The notes under the pieces: generated by a model
What the model saw: the letters and a program-made list of their open reading frames with translations, nothing else
Told to the model about the DNA's origin: nothing
Databases searched by the model: none
Translations under genes and position numbers: made by a program
Assembly: GCF_014269225.2 (NCBI RefSeq)
Contig: NZ_CP077097.1
Location: 4,971,001 to 5,035,000 of the forward strand
Direction: 5' to 3'
Origin: Pseudomonas anuradhapurensis
Lineage (GTDB): Bacteria > Pseudomonadota > Gammaproteobacteria > Pseudomonadales > Pseudomonadaceae
Length of the DNA: 64,000 nucleotides
Part shown: positions 17,867-25,895 of the stretch, piece by piece
How the letters are laid out: the number at the start of each line of letters is the position of its first letter
Position numbering within the stretch: the stretch's first letter is position 1

Positions 17867-17884
17867 CCTACCCATTTTGGTAGG
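17867..17884 (+). promoter_or_regulatory. lux-type box upstream of luxI
   Basis: CCTACCCATTTTGGTAGG is a perfect 6-6-6 inverted repeat, the shape and half-site of LuxR-family boxes. A possible -10 element TATCTA lies at 17906-17911, placing a start point near 17918. The box would then be centred at about -42, the classic class II activator position. It is 63 bp before the luxI start. Confidence 0.8.
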
Positions 17885-17947
17885 TTACACATTCAGTAAC
17901 TGTTGTATCTAATAGCTCCGCCACCGAAAGTTTGCGGAGCCTAATAA

Positions 17948-18496
17948 ATGGAATTCATCACGGGTACGCTGGAAACACTGGATGCCAGCCTGCGCTCGGC
18001 CATGGCGCAATATCGATATGAAGTATTTGTCCGCCAGCTCGGGTGGAAACTGGACTGCGAAGTAGATTCGGAGTTTGATCAATTCGATCGAGACGATACG
18101 GTCTATATTCTAGCCCGGGACGAACAGAAACAAGTGGTCGGGGTGGCGCGGTTATTGAGCACCGCCACGCCTTATTTACTCAGCGAAGTGTTTCCCGAAC
18201 TCATGGCCGGCCAGCCGCTGCCCGCCAGTGAACAGGTCTGGGAGCTATCACGCTTCGCCGCCGTCGGCGACGCCCCCTGCCGTGCCAAGCGGCAGATCTC
18301 CTCCCCCAATGCTATTGCCCTGATGCAAGCGACATTGCGCTGCGCTGCGGCACATGGGGCACGCAAGTTGATAACCGTGTCACCGCTGGGTATCGAGCGC
18401 CTGCTGCGCAAGGTTGGCATAGATGCCTCTCGCGCCGGCCAGGTCTGCACCAAATACGGCCAACCCTTGTACGCCTCCTGGATCACCGTGAACTGA
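17948..18496 (+). CDS. Acyl-homoserine-lactone synthase (LuxI family)
   Basis: 182 residues with GGAG at 17936-17939, 8 nt before the ATG. It makes an acyl-homoserine lactone from S-adenosylmethionine and an acyl-ACP. All invariant LuxI residues are present: R23, F27, W33, D44, D47, R68, E99 and R102. It follows its cognate luxR in the same direction, with a lux box between them, so positive feedback is expected. The AurF-type gene starts 49 bp later with no terminator between, so this promoter may drive the whole biosynthetic operon. Codons are more AT-rich than in neighbouring bet genes. Acyl-chain length cannot be predicted. Confidence 0.93.
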   Translation: MEFITGTLETLDASLRSAMAQYRYEVFVRQLGWKLDCEVDSEFDQFDRDDTVYILARDEQKQVVGVARLLSTATPYLLSEVFPELMAGQPLPASEQVWELSRFAAVGDAPCRAKRQISSPNAIALMQATLRCAAAHGARKLITVSPLGIERLLRKVGIDASRAGQVCTKYGQPLYASWITVN

Positions 18497-18545
18497 TCGG
18501 CGGGCGCTTCGCCCTTTGTTTCCACCTCACCTGACTGGAAAAAAA

Positions 18546-19484
18546 ATGAGTCTCGATTTGATCAATGACCATTGGTATGCAAAAGCGACTGTGCGCAGCA
18601 CACCGCGAATCATCGTCCCGGAGTATGACGGTGAACAATTAATTTATCCCGTCTCCCGCTGTGCGATGTGTGAGCATCCGATCATTCAAACTCACGGCAA
18701 GCACATCAGGAATTACCTGTTGACCCAGGCGGCCTATCAATTTTTGTATAACGTAGGGCTGCTGGAAACCAAATTTATTATCCAATGTTGCCTGGACATG
18801 TTGCATGACAAATTCCCAGGCATTGGCAATGAGGAAAAACTGCAAGCGCTCACCGTGATCATCGACGAGGGGTACCACGCCCATGTGGCCCTTGATTACC
18901 TGACGCAGATGAATGAAAAAAGCGGTATCGAGGCTATCGAAGTTCCGCAGAGCAACCAGAAGCTGGATGCGACAGCGCGCGCCTATGCGCAATTGCCCGA
19001 ATCGCTACGCACCGAATTCCAGCTACTGGCCGTGACCATCGCAGAGAATGTGCTCACTGACGAAGTGGCCAACCTCGGACGCGAACGTCAGCTGAGCCAA
19101 TCGTTCACCACCCTGATGGTTGACCATGTACGCGACGAAGGGCGCCATTCGCGGTTCTTCGCCGACCTGATGAAAAAGCGCTGGCCAACACTGCCGGAAA
19201 GCACCCGCGAGCGCTTCGGCCTGATGCTCCCCGCCTATCTCGACGACTTCCTGGATATCGACCCCGAGCGACGCTTCGAACGCCGCATGCTGGCCCATTG
19301 CGGCCTGACGCCAGAACTGGCCGAACAGGTAATCCACGAATCCGACCCGACCTTCCATGCCGACCATGCGCGCATGAAGAAATCGATTCTGCAACGTCTG
19401 TACCGGCTGTTGCGGCAGATGGGCATCCTCGACCTGCCACAGGTCAGAGAAGCCTTCGCCGGCCGCGACTACGTCAGCGCCTGA
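18546..19484 (+). CDS. obaC: AurF-type di-iron N-oxygenase (aryl amine to nitro)
   Basis: 312 residues. It matches the AurF/CmlI family, which oxidise arylamines to nitroarenes with a non-haem di-iron centre. All seven iron ligands are present with AurF spacing: E74, E108, H111, E167, H194, E198 and H201 (motifs DEGYH and HVRDEGRH). In this setting the substrate should be p-aminophenylpyruvate or a derivative, giving the p-nitrophenyl group of obafluorin. First structural gene of the operon, 17 bp before the PabA-type gene. The 5' end is AT-rich compared with the chromosome. The symbol follows my recollection of the obafluorin literature. Confidence 0.9.
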   Translation: MSLDLINDHWYAKATVRSTPRIIVPEYDGEQLIYPVSRCAMCEHPIIQTHGKHIRNYLLTQAAYQFLYNVGLLETKFIIQCCLDMLHDKFPGIGNEEKLQALTVIIDEGYHAHVALDYLTQMNEKSGIEAIEVPQSNQKLDATARAYAQLPESLRTEFQLLAVTIAENVLTDEVANLGRERQLSQSFTTLMVDHVRDEGRHSRFFADLMKKRWPTLPESTRERFGLMLPAYLDDFLDIDPERRFERRMLAHCGLTPELAEQVIHESDPTFHADHARMKKSILQRLYRLLRQMGILDLPQVREAFAGRDYVSA

Positions 19485-19500
19485 CAGGAGGGCAGCGGCC

Positions 19501-20091
19501 GTGAAAACCCTGATCGTCGACAACTTCGATTCATTTACTTACAACCTCTTCCAGTTCATGGGCCAGGTTTGCGGTGAAGAGCCTGATGTCTTCACCAACG
19601 ATGTTTCCCCGGCGGACATCGACCTGAACCGTTATGCCGCCATCATCATTTCCCCCGGCCCAGGAACCCCGGCGCGCAAGACCGATGTCGGCCTGAGCGA
19701 AGACATCATCCGCGATGCCAGCGTGCCTGTGCTGGGTGTGTGCCTGGGGCACCAGTGCATGGCCCACCTGCACGGGATGGACGTGGTGCACGCCCCCGAA
19801 CCGATGCACGGTCGCATGAGCCTTATCAAGCATGACGGCCAGGGCGTATTTGCCGGGCTACCTGCCGACCTGACCGTGGTGCGTTATCACTCGCTGATGG
19901 TGCGCCAGATCAAATCGCCGTTCGTCGTCAGCGCCTGGGACCAGAACGGCATGATCCATGGCATTCGCCACAAGGACAGGCCACTGCACGGCATTCAATT
20001 CCACCCCGAATCCATCTGCACCGAAGCGGGCCTGCAAATGCTTGGCAACTTCCGCGACCTCGCACACCAGCACCAGGGTGGCCTTTGCTGA
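19501..20091 (+). CDS. Aminodeoxychorismate synthase glutaminase subunit (PabA type)
   Basis: 196 residues with a GTG start 9 nt after AGGAGG. Class I glutamine amidotransferase with the triad C81 (GVCLGHQ), H168 and E170 (QFHPES). It supplies ammonia to the PabB-type partner encoded next, for making 4-amino-4-deoxychorismate. TrpG and PabA are hard to separate by sequence; the PabB-like partner and the cluster argue for aminodeoxychorismate. In chloramphenicol-type pathways the two activities are fused (PapA), while here they are separate genes. No pabC lyase is present, so the product is meant for the mutase rather than for folate. Confidence 0.9.
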   Translation: MKTLIVDNFDSFTYNLFQFMGQVCGEEPDVFTNDVSPADIDLNRYAAIIISPGPGTPARKTDVGLSEDIIRDASVPVLGVCLGHQCMAHLHGMDVVHAPEPMHGRMSLIKHDGQGVFAGLPADLTVVRYHSLMVRQIKSPFVVSAWDQNGMIHGIRHKDRPLHGIQFHPESICTEAGLQMLGNFRDLAHQHQGGLC

Positions 20092-20122
20092 CAGCCATCG
20101 CCAGCTTTTCCGGAGATTCTAG

Positions 20123-21580
20123 ATGAGCAACCGTGTCGAATTCCGGGCCCTTGACCATGTGCCCGACACCCTGGCGGCCTTCGAGCAAGAGTTCGCCCCG
20201 TCCCCGGCCCGCTTCCTGCTGGAGAGCAGTGTGGTGATCCCCGGGTTCTCCCGTTTTACCTTCATGGGTGACTCGCAAGGACGCTGGGCCGAGGTGCTGC
20301 GCTACAAGCAGGAAAGCGCCAGCGTCGAGATCCGCCGCATGGAAGGTACCGTGCAGGAGCCCGCCGAGGACTTTCTCGCCTGGCTCGGTGAGCGCATGCT
20401 TGCCCTGCGCACGCCCTGCCCTGACGAACTGCCGTTCGACTTCAACCTGGGTTATGTCGGGGTTCTGGGCTACGAGCTGAAGGTGGCCACATTGGCCGAC
20501 CCGGCCTGGACATCTCCGGCCCCCGATGCGTGCTTCATGCTGGCCACGCGCATGCTTGTGATCGACCATCAGGAAAACCGCAGCTACCTGCTGCACCTGC
20601 TCAAGGATGACTACGACCAACCGGCTGCCAGAGCCTGGCTGGAGCAAGCCGGTAACCGCTTGCAGGCCCTGCCTGCCGCCCAGCCCTTGGCCAAGCGCCC
20701 CAGGCGCATGTCGCTGGACCAGGTGGAGCAGTGGATTGCTGCCCATGCCAAGGCCCGCCACAACAAACCGGCGTATATCGAGAAGATCCTTGAGGCCCAG
20801 CGTCAGATCGTCGATGGCGAAACCTATGAAGTCTGCCTGACCAACCTGGTCGAACTGCCGTTCGAGCATTCTGCCTATGCCCTGTACCGGATCATGCGCG
20901 AGCTCAGTCCGGCGCCTCACGCCGCTTACTACGCCATCCCCGGTTTCGAAATGGCCAGCTCGTCACCTGAGCGGTTCCTCAAGGTGGACCGTTCCGGCCA
21001 GGCCGAGGCCAAGCCGATCAAAGGCACCCGGCCTCGCAGCCACGATCCCAGGGAGGACCAGCGCCAACTCGACGAATTGCGCCAGGACGAAAAGGACCTT
21101 GCTGAAAACCTGATGATCGTCGATTTGCTGCGCAATGACCTGGGCAGGGTATGCCAAATAGGCTCAGTCAACGTGCCAGGCCTGTTCGTGGTGGAGAGTT
21201 ACTCGCACGCTCATCAGTTGGTCTCGACCATCCAGGGCCAGCTGAAACCCGGTATGCATGCACTGGACTGCATCAAGGCCAGTTTCCCTGGCGGCTCGAT
21301 GACCGGCGCGCCGAAAAAGCGCACCATGCAGATCATCGGTGAGCTTGAGCAAGGCGCGCGGGGAGCCTACTCGGGCTCATTGGGGTGGCTTTCGCTGGGC
21401 GGTGCCTGCGACCTGAGCATCTTGATCCGCAGCGTGGCAGTACACAACGCCCAGGCGCGTTTCGGTGTCGGCGGGGCTATCACGGCATTGTCCGACCCGG
21501 AAAGCGAATACCTCGAGACCGTGGTCAAGGCCAGTGGCGTGGTAGAAGCAATAGCCCTTCTCGAAGAGGTGTGCGCATGA
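20123..21580 (+). CDS. Aminodeoxychorismate synthase component I (PabB type)
   Basis: 485 residues; GGAG lies 7 nt before the start. Chorismate-binding enzyme with the motifs PIKGTRPR, LRNDLGRVC, GGSMTGAPKKR and GVGGAITALSDPE. The Lys in PIKGT is the diagnostic ADC synthase residue (anthranilate synthases have PIAGT). With the PabA-type subunit it should convert chorismate and glutamine-derived ammonia to 4-amino-4-deoxychorismate, the first committed step to the p-aminophenyl unit. The stop overlaps the next start as ATGA, implying coupled translation with the dehydrogenase/mutase. Confidence 0.92.
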   Translation: MSNRVEFRALDHVPDTLAAFEQEFAPSPARFLLESSVVIPGFSRFTFMGDSQGRWAEVLRYKQESASVEIRRMEGTVQEPAEDFLAWLGERMLALRTPCPDELPFDFNLGYVGVLGYELKVATLADPAWTSPAPDACFMLATRMLVIDHQENRSYLLHLLKDDYDQPAARAWLEQAGNRLQALPAAQPLAKRPRRMSLDQVEQWIAAHAKARHNKPAYIEKILEAQRQIVDGETYEVCLTNLVELPFEHSAYALYRIMRELSPAPHAAYYAIPGFEMASSSPERFLKVDRSGQAEAKPIKGTRPRSHDPREDQRQLDELRQDEKDLAENLMIVDLLRNDLGRVCQIGSVNVPGLFVVESYSHAHQLVSTIQGQLKPGMHALDCIKASFPGGSMTGAPKKRTMQIIGELEQGARGAYSGSLGWLSLGGACDLSILIRSVAVHNAQARFGVGGAITALSDPESEYLETVVKASGVVEAIALLEEVCA

Positions 21581-22830
21581 CAACTGTGCCCTACCCGAGC
21601 GAGAGGCATGCGATCATCGTTGGCGCCGCCGGATCGATAGGGCGGATGCTCTGCGAACAGCTGAGTGCATCCGGATTGCATGTGCTCGGCGTCGACCTGG
21701 CAACAAGCCAGGCAGCGCAAGGCTATGACGTCATGCAAGGCGATATCTGTGCGCCTTCCCCACTCCTGTGCCAACGCCTCGCCACTGCGCATCTGCTGGT
21801 ACTGGCGCTTTCGGAGAAGGTGCTTCTGCAGGCGCTCCCCGTGTTGCTGCCGCATCTGGCGCTGGACTGCCTGCTGGTCGAAACGCTGTCTATCAAGAAC
21901 ACTTTCGCCACGCTGATCCGTGACGTTTCGCTGCCGCAGGCGGTGGCTGGGCTCAACCCGATGTTCTCGGGTGACCTGCCGCCAGAAGGGCGACCGGTGG
22001 TGGTGGTACCCTACCAGCCTGACGCGGCCCTGGACGACCTCTGCGAACGTCTGGAAAGCCGCGGCATGCGCCTGTTCACGCTGACAGCGCAGCAGCACGA
22101 CCACGCCATGGCTCTCTTGCAGACAGTTGGCCACTCGATGGTACTCGCCTTCGGTCACACCGTGGCCGCCAGTGGCGTGCCGTTGGCGCAACTGATCGAA
22201 CTGGGGCCACCACCGTTCAAGGTCATGCTCTGCCTGCTGGCGCGCATGATGACCAACCATCCAGACGTGTACTGGGAGATCCAGGCCGGCAACCCGGCTT
22301 CGGCTACAGCCCGCGAGAACGCCTTTGCCCAGTTGCAACGCCTCGATATACACGCCCGCAACGACGCCCACGTCGAGTTCCTGGCCGCCATGGCCAGCCT
22401 CCGCAACCACCTCGAACCAGCCCAGCCACAACTGGCAGCCAGCTGCAGGCAACTGTTCGAAGTGATCCAGGCGTATGCGCCCGGCACCATGGGCGAGGGC
22501 GCAGGACTGAGCAGCCATCGCGATCGTATCGACCGTATCGACGACCAGTTGATCGACCTGATCGCACAGCGGCTGAACATCATCCGTGAAGTGGCCGACA
22601 GCAAAAAAGGCAGCAGCACCGCCGTGATGCAGCCCGAACGGGTCAGGCAGGTGGTCAGCCGCTGCACCGAACGCGGGCGTACGCTCAATGTGCCAGCAGA
22701 GCTGATCGAGCAGCTCTACCACGCCATCATCGAGCAGTCCTGCCAGATCGAATACGACGTCGTCGGCGGCCCTCGCCAGACATTGCTCGACGTCACACCG
22801 GAAGTGTTTTCACAGACAGGAGTCCGCTGA
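21577..22830 (+). CDS. Prephenate dehydrogenase-chorismate mutase fusion acting on the 4-amino pathway (PapC-PapB)
   Basis: 417 residues from the ATG overlapping the previous stop. Residues about 10-290 are a TyrA-type dehydrogenase: Rossmann motif GAAGSIGRML at 16-25, acidic residue in LGVDLAT, helical dimer region after 180. Residues about 310-395 are an AroQ-type chorismate mutase (HRDRIDRIDDQLIDLIAQRL). The predicted reactions are 4-amino-4-deoxychorismate to 4-amino-4-deoxyprephenate and its oxidative decarboxylation to p-aminophenylpyruvate. The order dehydrogenase then mutase is the reverse of E. coli TyrA. Gene position between PabB and the transaldolase supports the amino-substrate role over plain tyrosine synthesis. 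Confidence 0.87.
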   Translation: MTTVPYPSERHAIIVGAAGSIGRMLCEQLSASGLHVLGVDLATSQAAQGYDVMQGDICAPSPLLCQRLATAHLLVLALSEKVLLQALPVLLPHLALDCLLVETLSIKNTFATLIRDVSLPQAVAGLNPMFSGDLPPEGRPVVVVPYQPDAALDDLCERLESRGMRLFTLTAQQHDHAMALLQTVGHSMVLAFGHTVAASGVPLAQLIELGPPPFKVMLCLLARMMTNHPDVYWEIQAGNPASATARENAFAQLQRLDIHARNDAHVEFLAAMASLRNHLEPAQPQLAASCRQLFEVIQAYAPGTMGEGAGLSSHRDRIDRIDDQLIDLIAQRLNIIREVADSKKGSSTAVMQPERVRQVVSRCTERGRTLNVPAELIEQLYHAIIEQSCQIEYDVVGGPRQTLLDVTPEVFSQTGVR

Positions 22831-22832
22831 AC

Positions 22833-24155
22833 ATGAACCAGGATAAGCACAACGCCGGCCCGCTCATCGAATGGCTGGCTCAGACCCTCGACCAGGATTA
22901 CCAATACCGCCAGGACACCCTGAGCCTGACTGCCAACGAGAACTACCCAAGCGAACTGGTACGCCTGACATCCGGCAGCACCGCCGGGGCCTTCTATCAC
23001 TGTTCCTTCCCCTTCCCGGTACCGCTGGGCGAGTGGCACTTCCCCGAACCAGGGCAGATGAACGAGATTGCCGACGACCTGCGCGGGCTGGCCCGACGCA
23101 TGCTGGGGGCACAGGCATTCGACTGGCGACCTAACGGTGGTTCGCCCGCCGAACAGGCATTGATGCTGGCAGCGTGCAAGCCAGGCGAAGGCTTCGTGCA
23201 CTTTGCCCATCGCGACGGTGGGCACTTCGCGCTTGAGCAGCTGGCAAGCAAGATGGGTATCGAAATCTTCCACCTTCCGGTCGACCCGCGCAGCCTGCTG
23301 ATCGATGTCGCCAAGCTCGATGACATGGTGCGCCGAAACCCGCATATCCGTATTGTCATCCTCGATCAGTCTTTCAAGTTGCGCTGGCAACCGTTGGCGG
23401 AGATTCGCGCCGTACTGCCCGAATCATGCGCCCTGACCTACGATATGAGCCATGACGGCGGCCTGATCCTGGGCGGTGTGTTCGACTCGCCCCTGGCCTG
23501 TGGCGCCGACGCTGTCCATGGCAATACCCACAAGACCATCCCCGGCCCGCAAAAGGGCTACATCGCCTTCAAGTCCGCTCAGCACCCACTGCTGGTCGAT
23601 ACCTCGATGTGGGTGTGCCCTCACCTGCAAAGCAACTGCCACGCCGAACTGCTGCCATCGATGTGGGCGGCCTTCAAGGAAATGGAAGTGTTCGGGATGG
23701 CTTACGCGCAGCAGATGGTTAAAAACGCCAAGGCCCTGGCGCAGCAACTGCACGAGCTCGGCCTGGAAGTTTCGGGGGAGTCGTTCGGCTTCACCGAAAC
23801 CCATCAGGTGCACTTCGCCGTCGGCACGCTGCAGCAAGCGCTGGCCATGTGCGTCGACAGCCTGCATGCCGGTGGCATCCGCTCTACCAACATCGAGATA
23901 CCCGGCAAGCCAGGCGTTCATGGCATTCGCCTGGGCGTACAAGCCATGACCCGCCGCGGTATGCGAGAGGACGACTTCCGTCAGGTGGCCGGGCTGGTAG
24001 CCGATTTGTACTTCAAGCGCACCGAGCCTGCGCGGGTCGCCAGCCGTGTCAAGGAGCTGCTGGCTGGCTTCCCCTTGGCCCCCCTGGCGTACTCCTTCGA
24101 CGGGCAGATTGACGAAGCGCATCGCCATCTGATCGAGCGAGGTATCCAGCGATGA
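22833..24155 (+). CDS. obaG: PLP-dependent L-threonine transaldolase (SHMT fold)
   Basis: 440 residues. It resembles serine hydroxymethyltransferase but belongs to the ObaG/ObiH type. The PLP Lys is K234 in HGNTHKTIPGPQ, with H131 stacking, D204 in YDMSHDGG and Y55, all at the numbers I recall for ObiH. It takes L-threonine, releases acetaldehyde and adds the glycyl carbanion to p-nitrophenylacetaldehyde. The product is (2S,3R)-2-amino-3-hydroxy-4-(4-nitrophenyl)butanoate. AGGAG is 10 nt before the start, and its stop overlaps the decarboxylase start (ATGA). Housekeeping glyA is excluded by context and by poor conservation of the usual SHMT motifs. Confidence 0.93.
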   Translation: MNQDKHNAGPLIEWLAQTLDQDYQYRQDTLSLTANENYPSELVRLTSGSTAGAFYHCSFPFPVPLGEWHFPEPGQMNEIADDLRGLARRMLGAQAFDWRPNGGSPAEQALMLAACKPGEGFVHFAHRDGGHFALEQLASKMGIEIFHLPVDPRSLLIDVAKLDDMVRRNPHIRIVILDQSFKLRWQPLAEIRAVLPESCALTYDMSHDGGLILGGVFDSPLACGADAVHGNTHKTIPGPQKGYIAFKSAQHPLLVDTSMWVCPHLQSNCHAELLPSMWAAFKEMEVFGMAYAQQMVKNAKALAQQLHELGLEVSGESFGFTETHQVHFAVGTLQQALAMCVDSLHAGGIRSTNIEIPGKPGVHGIRLGVQAMTRRGMREDDFRQVAGLVADLYFKRTEPARVASRVKELLAGFPLAPLAYSFDGQIDEAHRHLIERGIQR

Positions 24156-25858
24156 ACATGCTGACCCGGCTTTTCACCGCGTCCCGGGAAATGACCCTTG
24201 GGCAACTCGTGGGCCATGTGCTGGTTGAAAGCCAGATCAATGACCTGTTCTGCATTCCCGGTGACTTCACCATGCAGCTGTCGCGGGAAATGCTGGCCAC
24301 TCCCGGCCTGACCCTGCGCACCATGTCACACGAGTACAGCACCACCCTCACCGCCCTGGGCTACGCGCTCGGGGGCCAGGCGCCCGGCGCTGTATGTTTC
24401 ACCTACGGGGTGGGTGCCCTGAACGCCATCAACGGCATCGCCCAAGCCTACGTGGAACGTCTGCCGCTGGTGGTGATATCCGGGTCGCCCGGGCACAAGG
24501 AACGCCAGGGTTCGATGTTCGCTCACCACACCATTGTCGACCATGGCACCCAGCTGCGGCTGATGAAAGAAATCACCGTGCATCAGGCGTGCATCGACGA
24601 CCCGCACCAAGCCCAGGACCAGCTGCGCGAAGCCATCGCCATCGCCCTGCATGAATCGCGGCCGGTGTATGTGGAAATCCCTCGCGACCTCTTCCTGCAC
24701 AAGGTACGCCATACACCACGACGGACACCGCTGGGGCGTCAACCAGCCCTGTTCGACCAACACGCATTGAGTGCGGCCGAACAGGCACTGAAACTGCTCG
24801 ACCAGGCCCAGCAGCCGGTGCTGGTGCCCGGCCTCGATGTGAAACGCGGGCACCTCGGTGCCGAAGCACTGGCGCTGAGCGAGGCGCTCGGGTTGCCTTG
24901 GGTCGAAACACCAATGTCGCGGGGCGGCCTGCCGACCACGCATGCCCACTATCGAGGCATCTACGCCGGCCCGGCTTCACCTTCCCGTCTGACCCAGACG
25001 TTGGTCGACAGTTGCGACGTGCTGATGCTCCTTGGCGAACCCAACTCCGACGTCAATATGGGCATAGCCAGCCAGATTGCCGGTGGTCGGCTGATCCACG
25101 CCAATGACGGCGTGGTGATGGTCGGTCGGCAACGCTACGAGCTGAGCACCGAAGCCTTCTTGCGCGCCTTGCTGGGTCTGGCTGCTTCGGCACGCCGCCA
25201 TGGTCAAACCCTGGCGCCACTGGAAGCGGAACAGGCCGCCTTCATCCACCCCAGTGCGCCAGAACAGCTGTTCGCCGCTGATTCACCGTTGACCCCGTAC
25301 GAAATCATCGATGAGTTGAACAGGGTGTTCAGCGCGCTTCCCGACCTCGACCTGATCGTCGATTGCGGTGATGCCTTCTTCATGTCGTTGGGCATGTTCC
25401 CGCGCGATGTGCTGGCGTCCTCCCTGTACATGAGCATGGGCCTGGCCGTCCCGGGCGCCATTGGCTACCAACTGGCAAGCGGTAAACGCCCGCTGGTACT
25501 GGTGGGCGACGGCGCATTCCACATGACCGGCAACGAGCTGATGCATGCTGCCCGTTTCGGCACCAGCCCCATCGTGGTGGTCCTCAACAACCGGCGCTGG
25601 ACCTCGTTGTCAGGCAAGCCTCAGGACCGACCATTGACCGAGCAGCCAGACCTGGAATTCATCGACATAGCGCGCTTCCACAAGGTGCAGGGTTTCACCG
25701 CACATACTTCGGAGCAACTACGCGACCAGCTTGCCGAAGCCTTGGCGATGGACCGCCCCGTGCTGATTGATGCCCGGGTCGCCCCGGATACCCGCTCGTA
25801 CCTTTGCGAGCGTTTCTTCGACGCGGTGCAGAAACAGCAGCACCTGCCCAAAGCCTGA
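24152..25858 (+). CDS. obaH: ThDP-dependent arylpyruvate decarboxylase
   Basis: 568 residues, three-domain ThDP enzyme. The N-terminal pyrimidine-binding part has the catalytic Glu in MSHEYS. The C-terminal part has the ThDP-Mg motif GDGAFHMTGNELMHAARFG...NN. It is most like indolepyruvate/phenylpyruvate decarboxylases and should turn p-nitrophenylpyruvate (or the amino analogue) into the arylacetaldehyde used by the transaldolase next door. The 4-nt overlap with that gene suggests coupled synthesis, useful because the aldehyde is reactive. Acetolactate synthase is an alternative on family grounds, but the cluster makes it unlikely. Confidence 0.9.
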   Translation: MNMLTRLFTASREMTLGQLVGHVLVESQINDLFCIPGDFTMQLSREMLATPGLTLRTMSHEYSTTLTALGYALGGQAPGAVCFTYGVGALNAINGIAQAYVERLPLVVISGSPGHKERQGSMFAHHTIVDHGTQLRLMKEITVHQACIDDPHQAQDQLREAIAIALHESRPVYVEIPRDLFLHKVRHTPRRTPLGRQPALFDQHALSAAEQALKLLDQAQQPVLVPGLDVKRGHLGAEALALSEALGLPWVETPMSRGGLPTTHAHYRGIYAGPASPSRLTQTLVDSCDVLMLLGEPNSDVNMGIASQIAGGRLIHANDGVVMVGRQRYELSTEAFLRALLGLAASARRHGQTLAPLEAEQAAFIHPSAPEQLFAADSPLTPYEIIDELNRVFSALPDLDLIVDCGDAFFMSLGMFPRDVLASSLYMSMGLAVPGAIGYQLASGKRPLVLVGDGAFHMTGNELMHAARFGTSPIVVVLNNRRWTSLSGKPQDRPLTEQPDLEFIDIARFHKVQGFTAHTSEQLRDQLAEALAMDRPVLIDARVAPDTRSYLCERFFDAVQKQQHLPKA

Positions 25859-25895
25859 GCAATCGTGCCCCGGTCACAGAATGGAGTCGTTTGAA

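Noticed and set aside
19501..21580. Anthranilate synthase TrpG/TrpE pair
   Set aside because: The large subunit has PIKGT (ADC synthase) rather than PIAGT, and the next gene is a dehydrogenase-mutase rather than trpD.
22833..24155. Ordinary serine hydroxymethyltransferase (glyA)
   Set aside because: Active-site residues and length match the transaldolase group, and the gene overlaps the decarboxylase in a pathway that needs that reaction.
25767..25895. Longer N-terminus for the NRPS
   Set aside because: The extra 43 residues lie in the decarboxylase gene or its 3' edge and are not domain-like; ATG 25896 has a good Shine-Dalgarno.
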